The notes under the pieces are model-generated. The model made no database searches. It was not told where the DNA came from and saw nothing but the letters and a program-made list of their open reading frames with translations. Shown piece by piece: positions 39,850 to 48,662 of a stretch of 64,000 nt of DNA (position 1 is its first letter; each line of letters begins with the position of its first letter). Both the position numbers and the translations under genes were made by a program. Source of the DNA: Leptolyngbya sp. PLA1. Its GTDB lineage: Bacteria; Planctomycetota; Phycisphaerae; Phycisphaerales; UBA1924. Where the stretch lies: positions 62,001 through 126,000 of the forward strand of contig QWIH01000001.1 in the NCBI GenBank assembly GCA_021405315.1, read 5' to 3'.

Positions 39850-40713
39850 GTGCACTTCTTGACCAAAGTCTTCGTCGTGATCGCCGCTGTCCTGTGCGCG
39901 GCACTGTCCGCCCTGGTGGTTGCGTATGCGGTGAACACCGACCGGATCGCCGCGGACTATCACAATGTCCAGGCCCAGAACACGGCGACCGCCGGGGCGA
40001 TGGCCTCTCTGACGGCACAGAGCGAGGCGAGGCGGACCAACGACCTGGCCCGTATTCAGGATCTCGAGAACGCCAACCAGGCGCTGCAGAACCAGCTTGG
40101 CACACTCCAGGCGGAGCGTGCGACGCTGCTCGCGGACAAGAACAAGGCCGAGGCGGCCCGACAGTCCATCGAGGCGAAGATCGCCGAGCTGGGCGAGACC
40201 GCAAAGGTGCAGGCGTCGATCATTGAGGCGCTCCGTGGCGAGAACAGCACGCTGCGGACCAGCGAACTGAACTTCCGCAAGCAGGCGCTGGACATGGACA
40301 ATCGCGTGGCAGACCTCGAGGCTCAGAAGGAAGTGCTGGAGCAGCGCTACCGGGCGCTGAGCGAACAGCTCGCCGAGCTGAAGCGTCAGTCTGACGCCAC
40401 GCTCTCGGGCGCCGTCGCCTCCGCCGCGGGCCTGACCGAGCAGCCCTTTGAGTATCGCGGTCCGGTGATTCGCGGGGCCGTGGAAGAGGTGTCCACCGAC
40501 CCGGCCAGCCGCGGGCAGATCGCCCGGATCTCCGTCGGGAGCAACGATCGCGTCGCGAAGAACATGAAGTTCGCGGTGGTGCGGAACAACGCGTTCCTGT
40601 GCAACCTGGTGGTGGTGCAGGCGGACATGAAGTGGGCGCTGGCCACGGTGCAGACGCTCGGCAAGGACGTGACGGTGCAGCCCGGCGACCAGATCGTCAG
40701 CCGCCTCGAGTAG
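39850..40713 (+). CDS. Membrane-anchored coiled-coil protein, unknown
   Basis: 287 residues from a GTG (AGGAG 6 nt upstream). One N-terminal helix (VFVVIAAVLCAALSALVVAY), a long coiled coil (about 35-185; repeats such as LENANQALQNQLGTLQAERA), then a beta domain with GAVEEVSTDPASRGQIARIS, GSNDRVAKNMKFAVVR and VTVQPGDQIVSRL. This layout recalls MreC (membrane helix, coiled coil, beta domain), but the beta-domain sequence is that of planctomycete proteins of unknown function. It shares a transcript with the 70-residue protein downstream (31-nt gap), and a strong promoter and terminator bracket the pair. Confidence 0.8.
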   Translation: MHFLTKVFVVIAAVLCAALSALVVAYAVNTDRIAADYHNVQAQNTATAGAMASLTAQSEARRTNDLARIQDLENANQALQNQLGTLQAERATLLADKNKAEAARQSIEAKIAELGETAKVQASIIEALRGENSTLRTSELNFRKQALDMDNRVADLEAQKEVLEQRYRALSEQLAELKRQSDATLSGAVASAAGLTEQPFEYRGPVIRGAVEEVSTDPASRGQIARISVGSNDRVAKNMKFAVVRNNAFLCNLVVVQADMKWALATVQTLGKDVTVQPGDQIVSRLE

Positions 40714-40744
40714 TTCGCCCCTTCCGGAAGCAAGGAGCAATGCC

Positions 40745-40957
40745 ATGAGCCAGTTTGGAATGCAAATGACCGGGGCGCAGCGTCGTCGGGCCAGCGGGCC
40801 GGACGTGTACACGGGCCTCGCGGTGATCGCGACGGTGTTTCTGGTGGTCGCGTGTGCGGTGATGTACCGGGCTGCGAGCAAGGTGGGTGTCGCCGGGAAT
40901 CCGTTCGGAATTCAGCAGGCCGGGCCGAACCAGGTGAAGCTGCCGGCGGCCAAGTGA
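40745..40957 (+). CDS. Small single-pass membrane protein (70 aa)
   Basis: AGGAG at about 40734-40738 precedes the ATG. A basic start (GAQRRRASGPD) is followed by one membrane helix (VYTGLAVIATVFLVVACAVMY) and a 25-residue tail ending VKLPAAK. Unknown function. Its position between the coiled-coil gene and a terminator suggests that the two proteins work together in the inner membrane. Confidence 0.75.
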   Translation: MSQFGMQMTGAQRRRASGPDVYTGLAVIATVFLVVACAVMYRAASKVGVAGNPFGIQQAGPNQVKLPAAK

Positions 40958-40997
40958 AGAGAACCCGCGACGGTGCAGGCGAGCAAGCTTCGACAAG

Positions 40998-41024
40998 GGC
41001 CCGGCCGAATGGCGGGGCCTTTTT
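40998..41024 (+). terminator. Rho-independent terminator
   Basis: GGCCCGGCC (40998-41006), loop GAAT, GGCGGGGCC (41011-41019) with one mismatched pair, then T5. Confidence 0.8.
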
Positions 41025-41426
41025 CATTGGCTGACTACCCGGCGCCCCACCGGCCTGCCACCGCTGAGGGCTGCCCGCGCGGGGGTAGGGAGAGGCGATG
41101 AGGCGCTTGCGGCGGGGGAGTGCGGCGTGCAGATGAGAGGTCTCGTGGGCGCCGCGGGAGTCGAGCGGATGAGCTGGGCCGTCAGACCGGGTTGAGCACT
41201 TCGGAATGAGGACAGCCGCTGCAGGCAGCGCGGGAGTCCCCGCAGTGCGTCGGCAGAGCGGGAGGCGTGCCTCGGGGAGCATGAGCATGGAGTCTTGGGC
41301 GTAGAGGGGACGCGTTGAGGTCGGCGGATTGAGTCGCGGGGACGCAGGATCGGTGAGGGGCGTGCCGCCCGGGCGAAGACCGCTCGCGACGGGACCGGGG
41401 CGGCCGGCCGGTCCGCCTCGGGGGAC
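41025..41426. other. Gene-free stretch before tRNA-Asp
   Basis: About 400 nt between a terminator and the tRNA promoter. Short frames are present, but none has a ribosome-binding site or recognisable protein character; no repeat is evident. Confidence 0.5.
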
Positions 41427-41454
41427 TTGACAATGCGGCGAGGGCTCCTACATT
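41427..41454 (+). promoter_or_regulatory. Sigma-70 promoter of tRNA-Asp
   Basis: TTGACA (41427-41432), 16-nt spacer, TACATT (41449-41454). The start would be near 41461. The 44-nt leader contains CCCGGG twice (41475-41480, 41489-41494), which can form a hairpin before the mature 5' end. Confidence 0.65.
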
Positions 41455-41504
41455 CTCTGTCCTGTTCGAGATTGCCCGGGGATCGACTCCCGGGCGGACA
41501 ATCA

Positions 41505-41578
<74 letters not shown>

Positions 41579-41582
41579 CTTG

Positions 41583-41609
41583 AAAACGGCCCTTGTAGGG
41601 GCCGTTTTT
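41583..41609 (+). terminator. Rho-independent terminator of the tRNA gene
   Basis: AAAACGGCCC (41583-41592), loop TTGTA, GGGGCCGTTTTT (41598-41609). Placed 5 nt after the tRNA. Confidence 0.88.
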
Positions 41610-41710
41610 GTTTTGCCCAGAATCGGAACGGGATTCGGGAGGCTGCGCGGGGTTGGGGCGGTCGGCCGGGCCAGAGCAACGGGCGTTCCGGTTCGACCTT
41701 CACGGGGTCT

Positions 41711-43093
41711 TTAGAGCAAAGTTCCGCGCAGGATCAACATGGCCGCGGTGAAGTAGATGACCAGCCCGCTCACGTCAACCAGCGTGGCGACGAAAGGCGC
41801 GGAACTGCTGGCTGGGTCGAAGCCGAGGCGTCGGAGGATGAAGGGGAGCATGCTCCCCGCGAGCGTGCCGAACATCACCACTCCGACGAGGCTGACCCAG
41901 ACGGTGAGAGCCACGAGCACCCAATGGGCGGTGTAGTCGGCCCATCCGAGTTGCTGCCAGATGGTGATGCGCAGGAAGCCGATGAGTCCGAGCCACGCCC
42001 CGAGGGTGAGGCCCGAGAGAAGCTCTCGGCGCATGACGCGCCACCAGTCGCGGAGGCCCATCTCCTGAAGAGCGAGCGATCGGATGATGATGGTGGCGGC
42101 CTGCGAGCCGGAGTTCCCCCCGCTCGAGATGATGAGCGGGACAAAGAGGGCGAGGACGACGGCCTTGTCGATCTCGGCTTCGAAGTGCCCCATGGCGGTC
42201 GCCGTGAGCATCTCGCCCAGGAAGAGGACCGAGAGCCACCCGCCGCGCTTGCGGAGCATCGCCCGGAACTCGGTCACGAAGTAGGGCGCGTCGAGGGCCT
42301 CGCTCCCGCCGATGCGCTGGATTTCCTGAGTCGTCTTTCGACGGGCCGCTTCGAGCACGTCGTCGACCGTGATGATTCCGAGCACATGGCCATCGGCATC
42401 GACGACGGGGAGCGCGGTCCGGTCATACTTGTCGAAGGCCCCGATCACCTCGTCGCGCGTGGCGGTCACGGGGATTGAAACGGTGCCACGCTCTTCGATG
42501 TCGCTCACCTTGGTATTCGGGTCAGCAAACACGAGAGCGCTCAGCCGCACGTCCTCGAGCAGCTTCCCCTTTTCGTCCACGACGTACATCGTGGCGATGG
42601 TCTCCTTGCCGCGCCCGCGCTTCCGCGCGAACTCGAGCGCTTCCCGCGCGGTCATGTCGGCGGGAAGGGCCACGTACTCCGGGGTCATGTATCGCCCCGC
42701 GGTGTCGGGCGGGTATCCGAGCAGTTCCCGGGTCGCCCTCAGTTCGTCCGGTGAGAGGGCGTCGAGCAGTCGGCGCGTGACGTCGGGCGGCAACTCCTCC
42801 ACCAGCCGCGCCCGGTCATCCGGGGTCATCTGGTCGAAAAGAGACCGCGCCTGCTCGCCCGTCAGTGAACGGATCAACTCCTCCTGCCGATCCAGCGGGA
42901 GGTAGGAGAAGACCATCGCGGCCCGTTCCTTCGGGAGCACGCGAAAGACAATGCCCTCAAGCCCGTCCGACAGATCGATGAGGACGTCGGCGGCGTCCGC
43001 CGGCTCGAGGGCCATGATCGAGTCGCGAAGCTCGGTCCACGCCTGCCGGCGGATCATGTCCTCAAACTCGGGTTGCACGAGATTACCGATCAT
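41711..43093 (-). CDS. mgtE: Magnesium transporter MgtE
   Basis: 460 residues. The cytoplasmic N domain (superhelical, with PADAADVLIDL, LPLDRQEELIRSL and MTPDDRARLVEELP) is followed by two CBS domains (YMTPEYVALPADMTAREAL; TALPVVDADGHVLGIITVDDVL), then a plug helix and five membrane helices. The selectivity region reads FVPLIISSGGNSGSQAATIIIR. Mg2+ binding between the N and CBS domains closes the pore. GGAGG 5 nt before the ATG supports the start. No M-box-like leader is recognised upstream. Confidence 0.97.
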   Translation of the reverse strand: MIGNLVQPEFEDMIRRQAWTELRDSIMALEPADAADVLIDLSDGLEGIVFRVLPKERAAMVFSYLPLDRQEELIRSLTGEQARSLFDQMTPDDRARLVEELPPDVTRRLLDALSPDELRATRELLGYPPDTAGRYMTPEYVALPADMTAREALEFARKRGRGKETIATMYVVDEKGKLLEDVRLSALVFADPNTKVSDIEERGTVSIPVTATRDEVIGAFDKYDRTALPVVDADGHVLGIITVDDVLEAARRKTTQEIQRIGGSEALDAPYFVTEFRAMLRKRGGWLSVLFLGEMLTATAMGHFEAEIDKAVVLALFVPLIISSGGNSGSQAATIIIRSLALQEMGLRDWWRVMRRELLSGLTLGAWLGLIGFLRITIWQQLGWADYTAHWVLVALTVWVSLVGVVMFGTLAGSMLPFILRRLGFDPASSSAPFVATLVDVSGLVIYFTAAMLILRGTLL

Positions 43094-43487
43094 GCGTCGC
43101 CTCCGCGGCTTGACGAAGCTGCTCAGAGCGTACGCCTCGGCGGAGGGGCGCTGTCAGCGATCCGAGTGAGAGCGGCGACGACCAGGTGAGGGGCGCTGCC
43201 CTGGGACCGGGGGGCGGCGGGTCAGGATCGTTCGGCCGCGGTGGAGTGGCTCGGCCCGTCAACCCCTGTCCCTCGGCGGTGATCGATCGCCGGTGACGTG
43301 GAGGGAGCCCTCGCGGCGGATGGCGCGGGGTGAACATGACGTCTTGGCACGAACGGGCTGGGCGCTGTCACCGAGGGTTGCTGGCTGTCCTCGCGTGGGG
43401 TGCGCTGGGTCCGGGCGGGCAACTCCGCGAGGTTGGGAGCGGGCGAGATCCAGATGCGATGTGTTGGGGCGAGGTGTGGAGGCTCGC
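43094..43487. other. 394-nt intergenic stretch
   Basis: Between mgtE and the antiporter, both on the minus strand. I see no gene or terminator. A TTGGCACG occurs at 43344-43351 but lacks a -12 partner at the right distance. Confidence 0.5.
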
Positions 43488-45269
43488 TCAGTCGCGCATG
43501 CGCCACATGCCGCGGATGGCGGCAAGAAGCTTGTCGATGGTGGCGGGCTCAACCCCTCGCCTCTCCATCACGTGGCGTGCGAGGGCGATTCCAACCTCGC
43601 CCTCCTCGTAGACGATCCGGCTGGCCCCTGCGGCGCGCAGGGAATCTCGCTCCGCGAGATAGCGGGCGCGGACGGTAACCTCTATGGCGGGATTAAGCTC
43701 GCGTGCTGCGGCGACCAGAGAGATTCTACCGGCGGTCTCGGGCAGCGTGATGACCAGGTGGGCCGCCCGACGGATGCCTGCCTGCTCCAGCACTTCGCGA
43801 CGGGTGGCGTCGCCGAAGAGCGCTGCGCGTCGCGCCTTGGCGAGCGAGCGGACAGTATCGATGTTCATGTCGATGATGAGGGTCGGGAGGCCGGCGTCGC
43901 GGACGAGGGCATCGACGAGGCGTCCCACCGGGCCGTAGCCGATGATGATGGTGGTGGGGGAGCCGTCTTCGCCGACCGGGCGGGAGAGGGCGTTGATCTG
44001 GGCGGCGCGGCGGTCGGCGCGGGCGTTGAGCAGCCACCAGAGCCAGGGCACTCGCTGGGCGAGGGCCTCGACGCGATCGAGCGAGCCGAAGAGAAGCGGG
44101 TTGAGGGTGATGGAGATCATCGCGGTCGCCACGATGACGTTCATTCCGTCTTTGGGCAGGAGCGAGTGGTCGCTGGCGACCTGACCCAGGATGAAGGAGA
44201 ACTCCCCGATCTGCGCGAGGCCGATGGCCACGGTGAGCGCGGTGCGGGCGGGGTAGCCGAGCGTCGCGACGATGATGATCGCGGCGAGTGGCTTGACCAC
44301 GAGGACGACGGCAAGGCCGGCGGCGACGAGCAGGGGCTGGGAGATGATGAAGGCCGGGTCGAAGAGCATCCCCACGGAGACAAAGAAGAGCACCGCGAAG
44401 GCGTCTCGCATGGGAAGCGCGTCCGCGGCGGCCTGGTGGCTGACGGCGCTCTGCGCCACGACCATGCCGGCAAGGAAGGCGCCGAGCGCGACCGACGCGC
44501 CGAAGAACGTGTACGCGCCTACAGCGATCGTGACGGAGAGAACCAGCACGGTGAGGGTAAAAAGCTCCCGGGATCGGAGGCGTGCCACGGCGTTCATGAC
44601 CCAAGGCACGATGCGCGAGCCCACCAGAAGGACAATCGCCACAAAGGCCGCGAGCTTGAGCAGCGCGAGCCCGATGACGAGCAGCGGGCTTGCGGCGGAC
44701 GTGCCGGCGACTCCCGCCGGCGCGGGGGCCAGGAGCGGCACGATGACGAGCGCAACGACGGTGAAGAGATCCTCGACGATCAGCCAGCCCACGGCCACGT
44801 GCCCGTGGCTCGTCCCGAGCATGCCCCGGTCCATGAGCACTCGGAGCAGGACAACCGTGCTGGCGACCGCCATGGCGGCTCCGAGCACGAGCGTGGACTT
44901 GAGCGGCCATCCGAGCAAGTGGAAGATGGCGAAGGTGGCGAGCGTGGCGAGCAGGCTCTGGCCGATGGCGCCCGGCACCGCGACGCGTCGGACCGCGAGG
45001 AGGTCGTCGAGGTGGAAGTGGAGGCCCACGCCGAACATCAGGAGAATGACCCCGACTTCTGCGAGCTGCTGCGCGAGCTGCACGTCGCCCACGAACCCCG
45101 GCGTGTGGGGGCCGATCACGATGCCTGCGAGCAGGTAACCGACGATCGGCGAGAGGCCGAGCTTCTGGGTTATGAGGCCGAGCACCCACGCAGCGGCGAA
45201 CGCGGCGGCGATGGTCGTGAGCAACGGAAGGTGACCCGCCGCGGCGAGGAGGGTGAGGTGGTCCGGCAT
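43488..45269 (-). CDS. KefB-type monovalent cation:proton antiporter with RCK domain
   Basis: 593 residues. About twelve helices of the CPA2 family: ITQKLGLSPIVGYLLAGIVIG early, VASTVVLLRVLMDRG, FFVSVGMLFDPAFI, IGLAQIGEFSFILGQVASD. A cytoplasmic TrkA-N/RCK domain follows, with the nucleotide-binding turn IIIGYGPVGRLVDALVRDAG and LFGDATRREVLEQAGI. This layout matches KefB/KefC and YbaL, which exchange K+ or Na+ for H+ under nucleotide or thiol control. A C-terminal tail of about 70 residues has no TrkA-C signature. The start at 45269 is supported by a TAGACT hexamer just upstream. Confidence 0.93.
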   Translation of the reverse strand: MPDHLTLLAAAGHLPLLTTIAAAFAAAWVLGLITQKLGLSPIVGYLLAGIVIGPHTPGFVGDVQLAQQLAEVGVILLMFGVGLHFHLDDLLAVRRVAVPGAIGQSLLATLATFAIFHLLGWPLKSTLVLGAAMAVASTVVLLRVLMDRGMLGTSHGHVAVGWLIVEDLFTVVALVIVPLLAPAPAGVAGTSAASPLLVIGLALLKLAAFVAIVLLVGSRIVPWVMNAVARLRSRELFTLTVLVLSVTIAVGAYTFFGASVALGAFLAGMVVAQSAVSHQAAADALPMRDAFAVLFFVSVGMLFDPAFIISQPLLVAAGLAVVLVVKPLAAIIIVATLGYPARTALTVAIGLAQIGEFSFILGQVASDHSLLPKDGMNVIVATAMISITLNPLLFGSLDRVEALAQRVPWLWWLLNARADRRAAQINALSRPVGEDGSPTTIIIGYGPVGRLVDALVRDAGLPTLIIDMNIDTVRSLAKARRAALFGDATRREVLEQAGIRRAAHLVITLPETAGRISLVAAARELNPAIEVTVRARYLAERDSLRAAGASRIVYEEGEVGIALARHVMERRGVEPATIDKLLAAIRGMWRMRD

Positions 45270-45274
45270 CCGGC

Positions 45275-45280
45275 AGTCTA
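45275..45280 (-). promoter_or_regulatory. -10 hexamer (TAGACT) of a likely leaderless gene
   Basis: On the minus strand TAGACT stands 5 nt before the ATG at 45269 (TAGACTGCCGGATG). The gpmI gene has nearly the same arrangement (TAGACTGCCCCATG). Confidence 0.45.
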
Positions 45281-45392
45281 TTGCTCCCGGGATTCCGGGG
45301 CAGGGAAATCGGGACGCGATTTGAAACCCCGGGGCACGTGACAGGCTCGAACCATCAGACCCCCGGCCCTCCGGGGGAGGAAAGGACTGGCC

Positions 45393-46013
45393 GTGAGGAC
45401 GCTGAACGAGTGTGTGACCAGAACGCAGCCCGGCGAGGCGGCGCTCGTGAGTGCCGAGCCTCGTGAAGTGCGGGGGTGGTTGGAGCGGGGCGAGGCCGTC
45501 CTCGTGGACGTGCGCGAATCGGATGAGCACGCGCACGAGCGCATCGGCGGAGCGAGGCTGCTCCCCCTCTCACGGTTTGACCCGGAGCAGGCGTGCGCGT
45601 GGCTGAAGCCTGGGCAGAGGCTGGTCCTGCACTGCAAGGGCGGGAAGCGGTCTGCGGACGCCTGCCGTCTGTCGCTGGGGCTGATGGACCGCGGGGTGGC
45701 GGTGGTGTCGATGTCAGGCGGAATCGAGGCCTGGAAGCGTGACGCGCTGCCTGTGGAGGGCGTGGCGGGGGCGCGCGGGCTCAGCGTGATGCGCCAGGTG
45801 CAGATCGTGATCGGGGCTGCGGTGGTCGGGGGCAGCGTGCTCGCGTGGCTGGTCCACCCGGCATTCGCGGGATTGCCGGCGATGCTGGGTGCGGGGATGG
45901 TCCTCGCGGGTGCGACAGGGTCGTGCGCGCTCGCGTCCTGGATCGGCGCCCTGCCATGGAATCGGATCGGGGCGAGCCGGGGCGGCTCATGCCCGGTCGG
46001 GAAGTGCGGCTGA
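45393..46013 (+). CDS. Membrane-anchored rhodanese
   Basis: 206 residues from a GTG with AAAGGA upstream. The rhodanese domain (about 20-125) has VDVRESDEHAHERIGGA and the active-site loop LHCKGGKRSADAC, with the persulfide-carrying Cys. The C-terminal 75 residues form two membrane helices (QIVIGAAVVGGSVLAWLV; PAMLGAGMVLAGATGSCALAS), as in Escherichia coli YgaP. The protein would hand sulfane sulfur to acceptors at the membrane. AhpD and thioredoxin genes follow within 500 nt, suggesting a thiol or sulfur detoxification group. Confidence 0.88.
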   Translation: MRTLNECVTRTQPGEAALVSAEPREVRGWLERGEAVLVDVRESDEHAHERIGGARLLPLSRFDPEQACAWLKPGQRLVLHCKGGKRSADACRLSLGLMDRGVAVVSMSGGIEAWKRDALPVEGVAGARGLSVMRQVQIVIGAAVVGGSVLAWLVHPAFAGLPAMLGAGMVLAGATGSCALASWIGALPWNRIGASRGGSCPVGKCG

Positions 46014-46066
46014 GGCGGATGCTGGGTTCTGGATCAGGTGTCGCAGTATCAATGAGGAGGTTCACA

Positions 46067-46441
46067 GTGCATCACGACGCGGAATCGTTCTATCAGACCT
46101 GGCCCGACCGGATGAACGCGATGAAGGCACGGCCCGGGGGCGCGGACATCGCCAAGGCCTTCGGGCCCTACTTCCAGTGGCTCATGAAGGACACCACCAG
46201 CGAGGGCGGGCTGTCCGTGAAGCAGAAGGAACTCATCGCCCTGGCGATCGGAGTGGCTTCGCGGTGCGAGGCGTGCATCTACGCCCACGTCGAGAAGTGC
46301 CTGAAGGCGGGGGCCACTTCGCGGGAGGTCATGGACGCCGCGGGGGTCGCGGTGATGATGGGCGGAGGGCCGGTGTACACCTACGTCGCGGTGGTGTCCG
46401 AGGCGCTGGCGCACGCCGAGCAGGCGGCCGGCAAGAACTGA
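46067..46441 (+). CDS. AhpD/carboxymuconolactone-decarboxylase-family peroxidase-like protein
   Basis: 124 residues. LSVKQKELIALAIGVASRCE precedes CIYAHVEKCLKAGAT: the pair Cys-Glu-Ala-Cys and the following His match the AhpD active site CxxCxxxH, in which the cysteines act as thiol reductant or peroxidase. GAGGAGG at 46054-46060, 6 nt before a GTG at 46067, favours that start over the ATG at 46052, which lies on the ribosome-binding site itself. It is 53 nt after the rhodanese gene. Confidence 0.88.
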   Translation: MHHDAESFYQTWPDRMNAMKARPGGADIAKAFGPYFQWLMKDTTSEGGLSVKQKELIALAIGVASRCEACIYAHVEKCLKAGATSREVMDAAGVAVMMGGGPVYTYVAVVSEALAHAEQAAGKN

Positions 46442-46466
46442 TCGAGGCGGCGGGATCGGAGGTGCG

Positions 46467-46820
46467 ATGATGAGCGGACCGACGCACAACGTGCTGCATC
46501 CGAGTCTCGAATCTTTCGAGACTGACGTCATGGCGAGCAGCCTTCCCACACTCCTGGACTTCTGGGCGCCCTGGTGCCCGCCCTGCCTGATGCTGAAGCC
46601 GGAACTGGAACGGCTGGCTCCGGAGCTGGCCGGCCGCGCGAACGTGGCGTTCGTCAACGTTGACGAGCACCCCGGGCTCGCGGAGGCATTCCGCGTTTCG
46701 AGCATTCCCGCGGTGTTCGTGCTGAAGGGCGGTCGCGTGGTGGACTCGTGGACGGGGTACCAGTCCAGACGCTCGGTGCTCGGGAGGTTGCAGCCCCACA
46801 TGGGCGGGGCTGCGGGCTAG
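46467..46820 (+). CDS. Thioredoxin
   Basis: 117 residues. LLDFWAPWCPPCLMLKPELE carries the active site WCPPC (thioredoxin 1 has WCGPC), and the cis-Pro is in SSIPAVFVLKGGRVV. No signal peptide is seen, so it is cytoplasmic. GGAGG upstream suits either of two adjacent ATGs (46467 or 46470). The last 4 nt overlap the convergent sigma-factor gene. Third gene of the group rhodanese-AhpD-thioredoxin, for which it could supply reducing power. Confidence 0.93.
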   Translation: MMSGPTHNVLHPSLESFETDVMASSLPTLLDFWAPWCPPCLMLKPELERLAPELAGRANVAFVNVDEHPGLAEAFRVSSIPAVFVLKGGRVVDSWTGYQSRRSVLGRLQPHMGGAAG

Positions 46821-47728
46821 CCATGGGAGCGACCGGCGACCGGCTTCCTGCCCCGCCTGTTTCGGGGCGCGGCCCCATCATCGCGTGCGCGGATAGCCGC
46901 GAGGATCCTTGATCTAACTGCGCTTGGGAGATGTCCGTCTCCCAGGCGAGCGCAGGCATCCTGAACAAGATCGAGCTCGCGGAACACGGCGCGGCAGCGG
47001 GCGCACAGCTCCGCCTGCGGCACGGTGAAACCGGCGGCGGTGCCTCCCCGGTCCATCGCGCTGAACTTGGCCTTGAGCAGGTCGAGACAGACCTGCTTCT
47101 CGAAGATCGGTGCAGGAGCCTGAGCGGCCTTGGCTTCAGAGGTCATGGACTTTCTGAGGGCGAGCCTGGCGCGGTGCAGGCGGGTCTTGACCGTGTTCTC
47201 GGCGAGCCCCAGGCCGGACGCGGTGTCCTCGACGCTGAGTTCGAGCACATCCTTCATGATCAGCGGGACCCGAAGGTGCTCGGGCAGTCGGGCGATCTCT
47301 GCCTGCACCCTCGCGATGGACTCCGCCCGCGCGGCATTGGCGCCCGCGTCGTTGGGGGCCGCGGCGATCTGCATGACGGTCGACTCGGACCACGGCATGA
47401 GCTGAGACAGGGCGGGCGTGCGGGGGTCGGTGCCTCTGCGGCGGCGGGCCCTGGCTTTGCAGGAACGGGCCGCGATCGCGTAGAGCCACGTGACGGGATC
47501 GGCCTCGCCCCTGAACGTGTGCCACTTGCGGAAGGCCTGGAGGAAGACATCCTGAAGCATGTCCTCGGCGTCGGCGGCGTTGCCGCAGAGGCGGCGAGCG
47601 AGGCCGTGCAGCCGGCCGCCGGCGGCCTCCAGCAGCGCCGGAATCGCCTCCCTCGCGGGCATGGCAGGGGTGACGGCGTGCCTCAGGGGGGGCTGCGAGT
47701 GGGCTGACGTGGGGGGCGGGGTTCGCAT
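46817..47728 (-). CDS. ECF-type RNA polymerase sigma factor with C-terminal CxxC extension
   Basis: About 303 residues. Region 2: GLARRLCGNAADAEDMLQDVFLQAF, then KWHTFRGEADPVTWLYAIAA. Region 4: RLPEHLRVPLIMKDVLELSV, then GLGLAENTVKTRLHRARLAL. A tail of about 110 residues follows with VCLDLLKAKFSAMDRGG and LCARCRAVFRELDLVQDAC. Its Cys spacing resembles zinc-binding anti-sigma domains (ZAS: H-C-C), but lies within the sigma itself. It may sense thiol or metal state. The start is uncertain: ATG 47728 (used here) or ATG 47662, neither with a Shine-Dalgarno sequence. No separate anti-sigma gene is adjacent. Confidence 0.88.
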   Translation of the reverse strand: MRTPPPTSAHSQPPLRHAVTPAMPAREAIPALLEAAGGRLHGLARRLCGNAADAEDMLQDVFLQAFRKWHTFRGEADPVTWLYAIAARSCKARARRRRGTDPRTPALSQLMPWSESTVMQIAAAPNDAGANAARAESIARVQAEIARLPEHLRVPLIMKDVLELSVEDTASGLGLAENTVKTRLHRARLALRKSMTSEAKAAQAPAPIFEKQVCLDLLKAKFSAMDRGGTAAGFTVPQAELCARCRAVFRELDLVQDACARLGDGHLPSAVRSRILAAIRARDDGAAPRNRRGRKPVAGRSHG

Positions 47729-47783
47729 CACAACTCGCGGTGAGGGGGTTTGGAGCGTGCGGGGCGGGGAAGCCTGGAGGGGA

Positions 47784-48635
47784 TCAGCCAACCTCCTTGA
47801 TTTCGGTGCGCACGTCCCAGAGTTCGGGGAAGAGCCGCTCGTCGACCATCTGTCGCAGGTAGTTGACGCCGGCGGTCCCGCCCGTGCCACGCTTGAACCC
47901 GATGACTCTCTCGACGACCTTCATATGCCGGTACCGCCAGAGGGAGTATGCCTCGTCGATGTCGACGAGCTTCTCGGCCATTTCGTAGCAGTCCCACAGG
48001 TTGTCCGGAGACTCGTAGATGGTGCGGAAGCACCGGACGATCTCGGGGCGGGGCGTGTGGGCCTGCGTGACGTCGCGTGTGAGCACGTCCTGCGGGATGG
48101 GCATGGAGTGCGCTCGCGCGAGGTAGCGAAGAAACTCGTCGTAGAGGCTCGGCGCCTTGAGGCAGGCCTCGACCTGGCCGAAGACGGCGGGGTTGTGCTT
48201 GAACACCTGCATGAGCCGGGCATCCTTGCGTCCCAGCATGAACTCGATCATGCGATGCTGGTAGCTCTGGATGCCGCTGGCGGGCCCGAGGACATGCCTG
48301 AACTGGACGTACTCGCTGGGGGTGAGCGTGGCGAGGACGCTCCACTGGGAGAGGAGTTGGGTCTGGATGTGCTTGACGCGCGCGAGGATCTTGAAGGATG
48401 GCTCGAGCTGATCCTGCGAGATGAGCGAGAGCGCGGCCCGAAGCTCGTGGATCATGAGGCGGAACCAGAGCTCCGTGGTCTGATGCTGGATGATGAAGAG
48501 GAGCTCGTCGTGGTGCTCGGGGCTGGAGAGCGGCCTCTGCGCGCCGAGAATGCGGTCGAGCTGGAGGTACGTGCCGTAGTCGAGCTTGCCGTGAAGATCG
48601 GTGACGAGGCCGGCGTCGTGGTGTGGGGCGCTCAT
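47784..48635 (-). CDS. kynA: Tryptophan 2,3-dioxygenase
   Basis: 283 residues. Heme enzyme that opens the indole ring of L-tryptophan to N-formylkynurenine. Family marks: [31 protein letters not shown] (substrate-base His and Arg region), [21 protein letters not shown], and the proximal-heme region [30 protein letters not shown]. Length fits bacterial TDO. Kynureninase and formamidase genes are not adjacent. A TACCCT hexamer 6 nt before the ATG suggests leaderless expression. Confidence 0.97.
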   Translation of the reverse strand: MSAPHHDAGLVTDLHGKLDYGTYLQLDRILGAQRPLSSPEHHDELLFIIQHQTTELWFRLMIHELRAALSLISQDQLEPSFKILARVKHIQTQLLSQWSVLATLTPSEYVQFRHVLGPASGIQSYQHRMIEFMLGRKDARLMQVFKHNPAVFGQVEACLKAPSLYDEFLRYLARAHSMPIPQDVLTRDVTQAHTPRPEIVRCFRTIYESPDNLWDCYEMAEKLVDIDEAYSLWRYRHMKVVERVIGFKRGTGGTAGVNYLRQMVDERLFPELWDVRTEIKEVG

Positions 48636-48641
48636 GCGGGC

Positions 48642-48647
48642 AGGGTA
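48642..48647 (-). promoter_or_regulatory. Possible -10 hexamer (TACCCT) of kynA
   Basis: On the minus strand, 6 nt before the ATG at 48635. The match to TATAAT is only 3 of 6, so this is the weakest of the set. Confidence 0.3.
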
Positions 48648-48662
48648 GCGCCGGGGTCGGGG

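Noticed and set aside
43344..43361. TTGGCACG that resembles a -24 element
   Set aside because: No GC at the required 10-nt spacing (the position reads CT) and no plus-strand gene downstream.
41711..43490. Possible M-box magnesium riboswitch upstream of mgtE
   Set aside because: The upstream region (43094-43487) shows no recognisable M-box core; a good Shine-Dalgarno sequence directly precedes the ATG.
43293..45341. Plus-strand open frame of 682 codons opposite the KefB-type antiporter
   Set aside because: Highly charged Glu/Asp/Arg sequence without family features; the antiporter on the minus strand has helices and an RCK domain.
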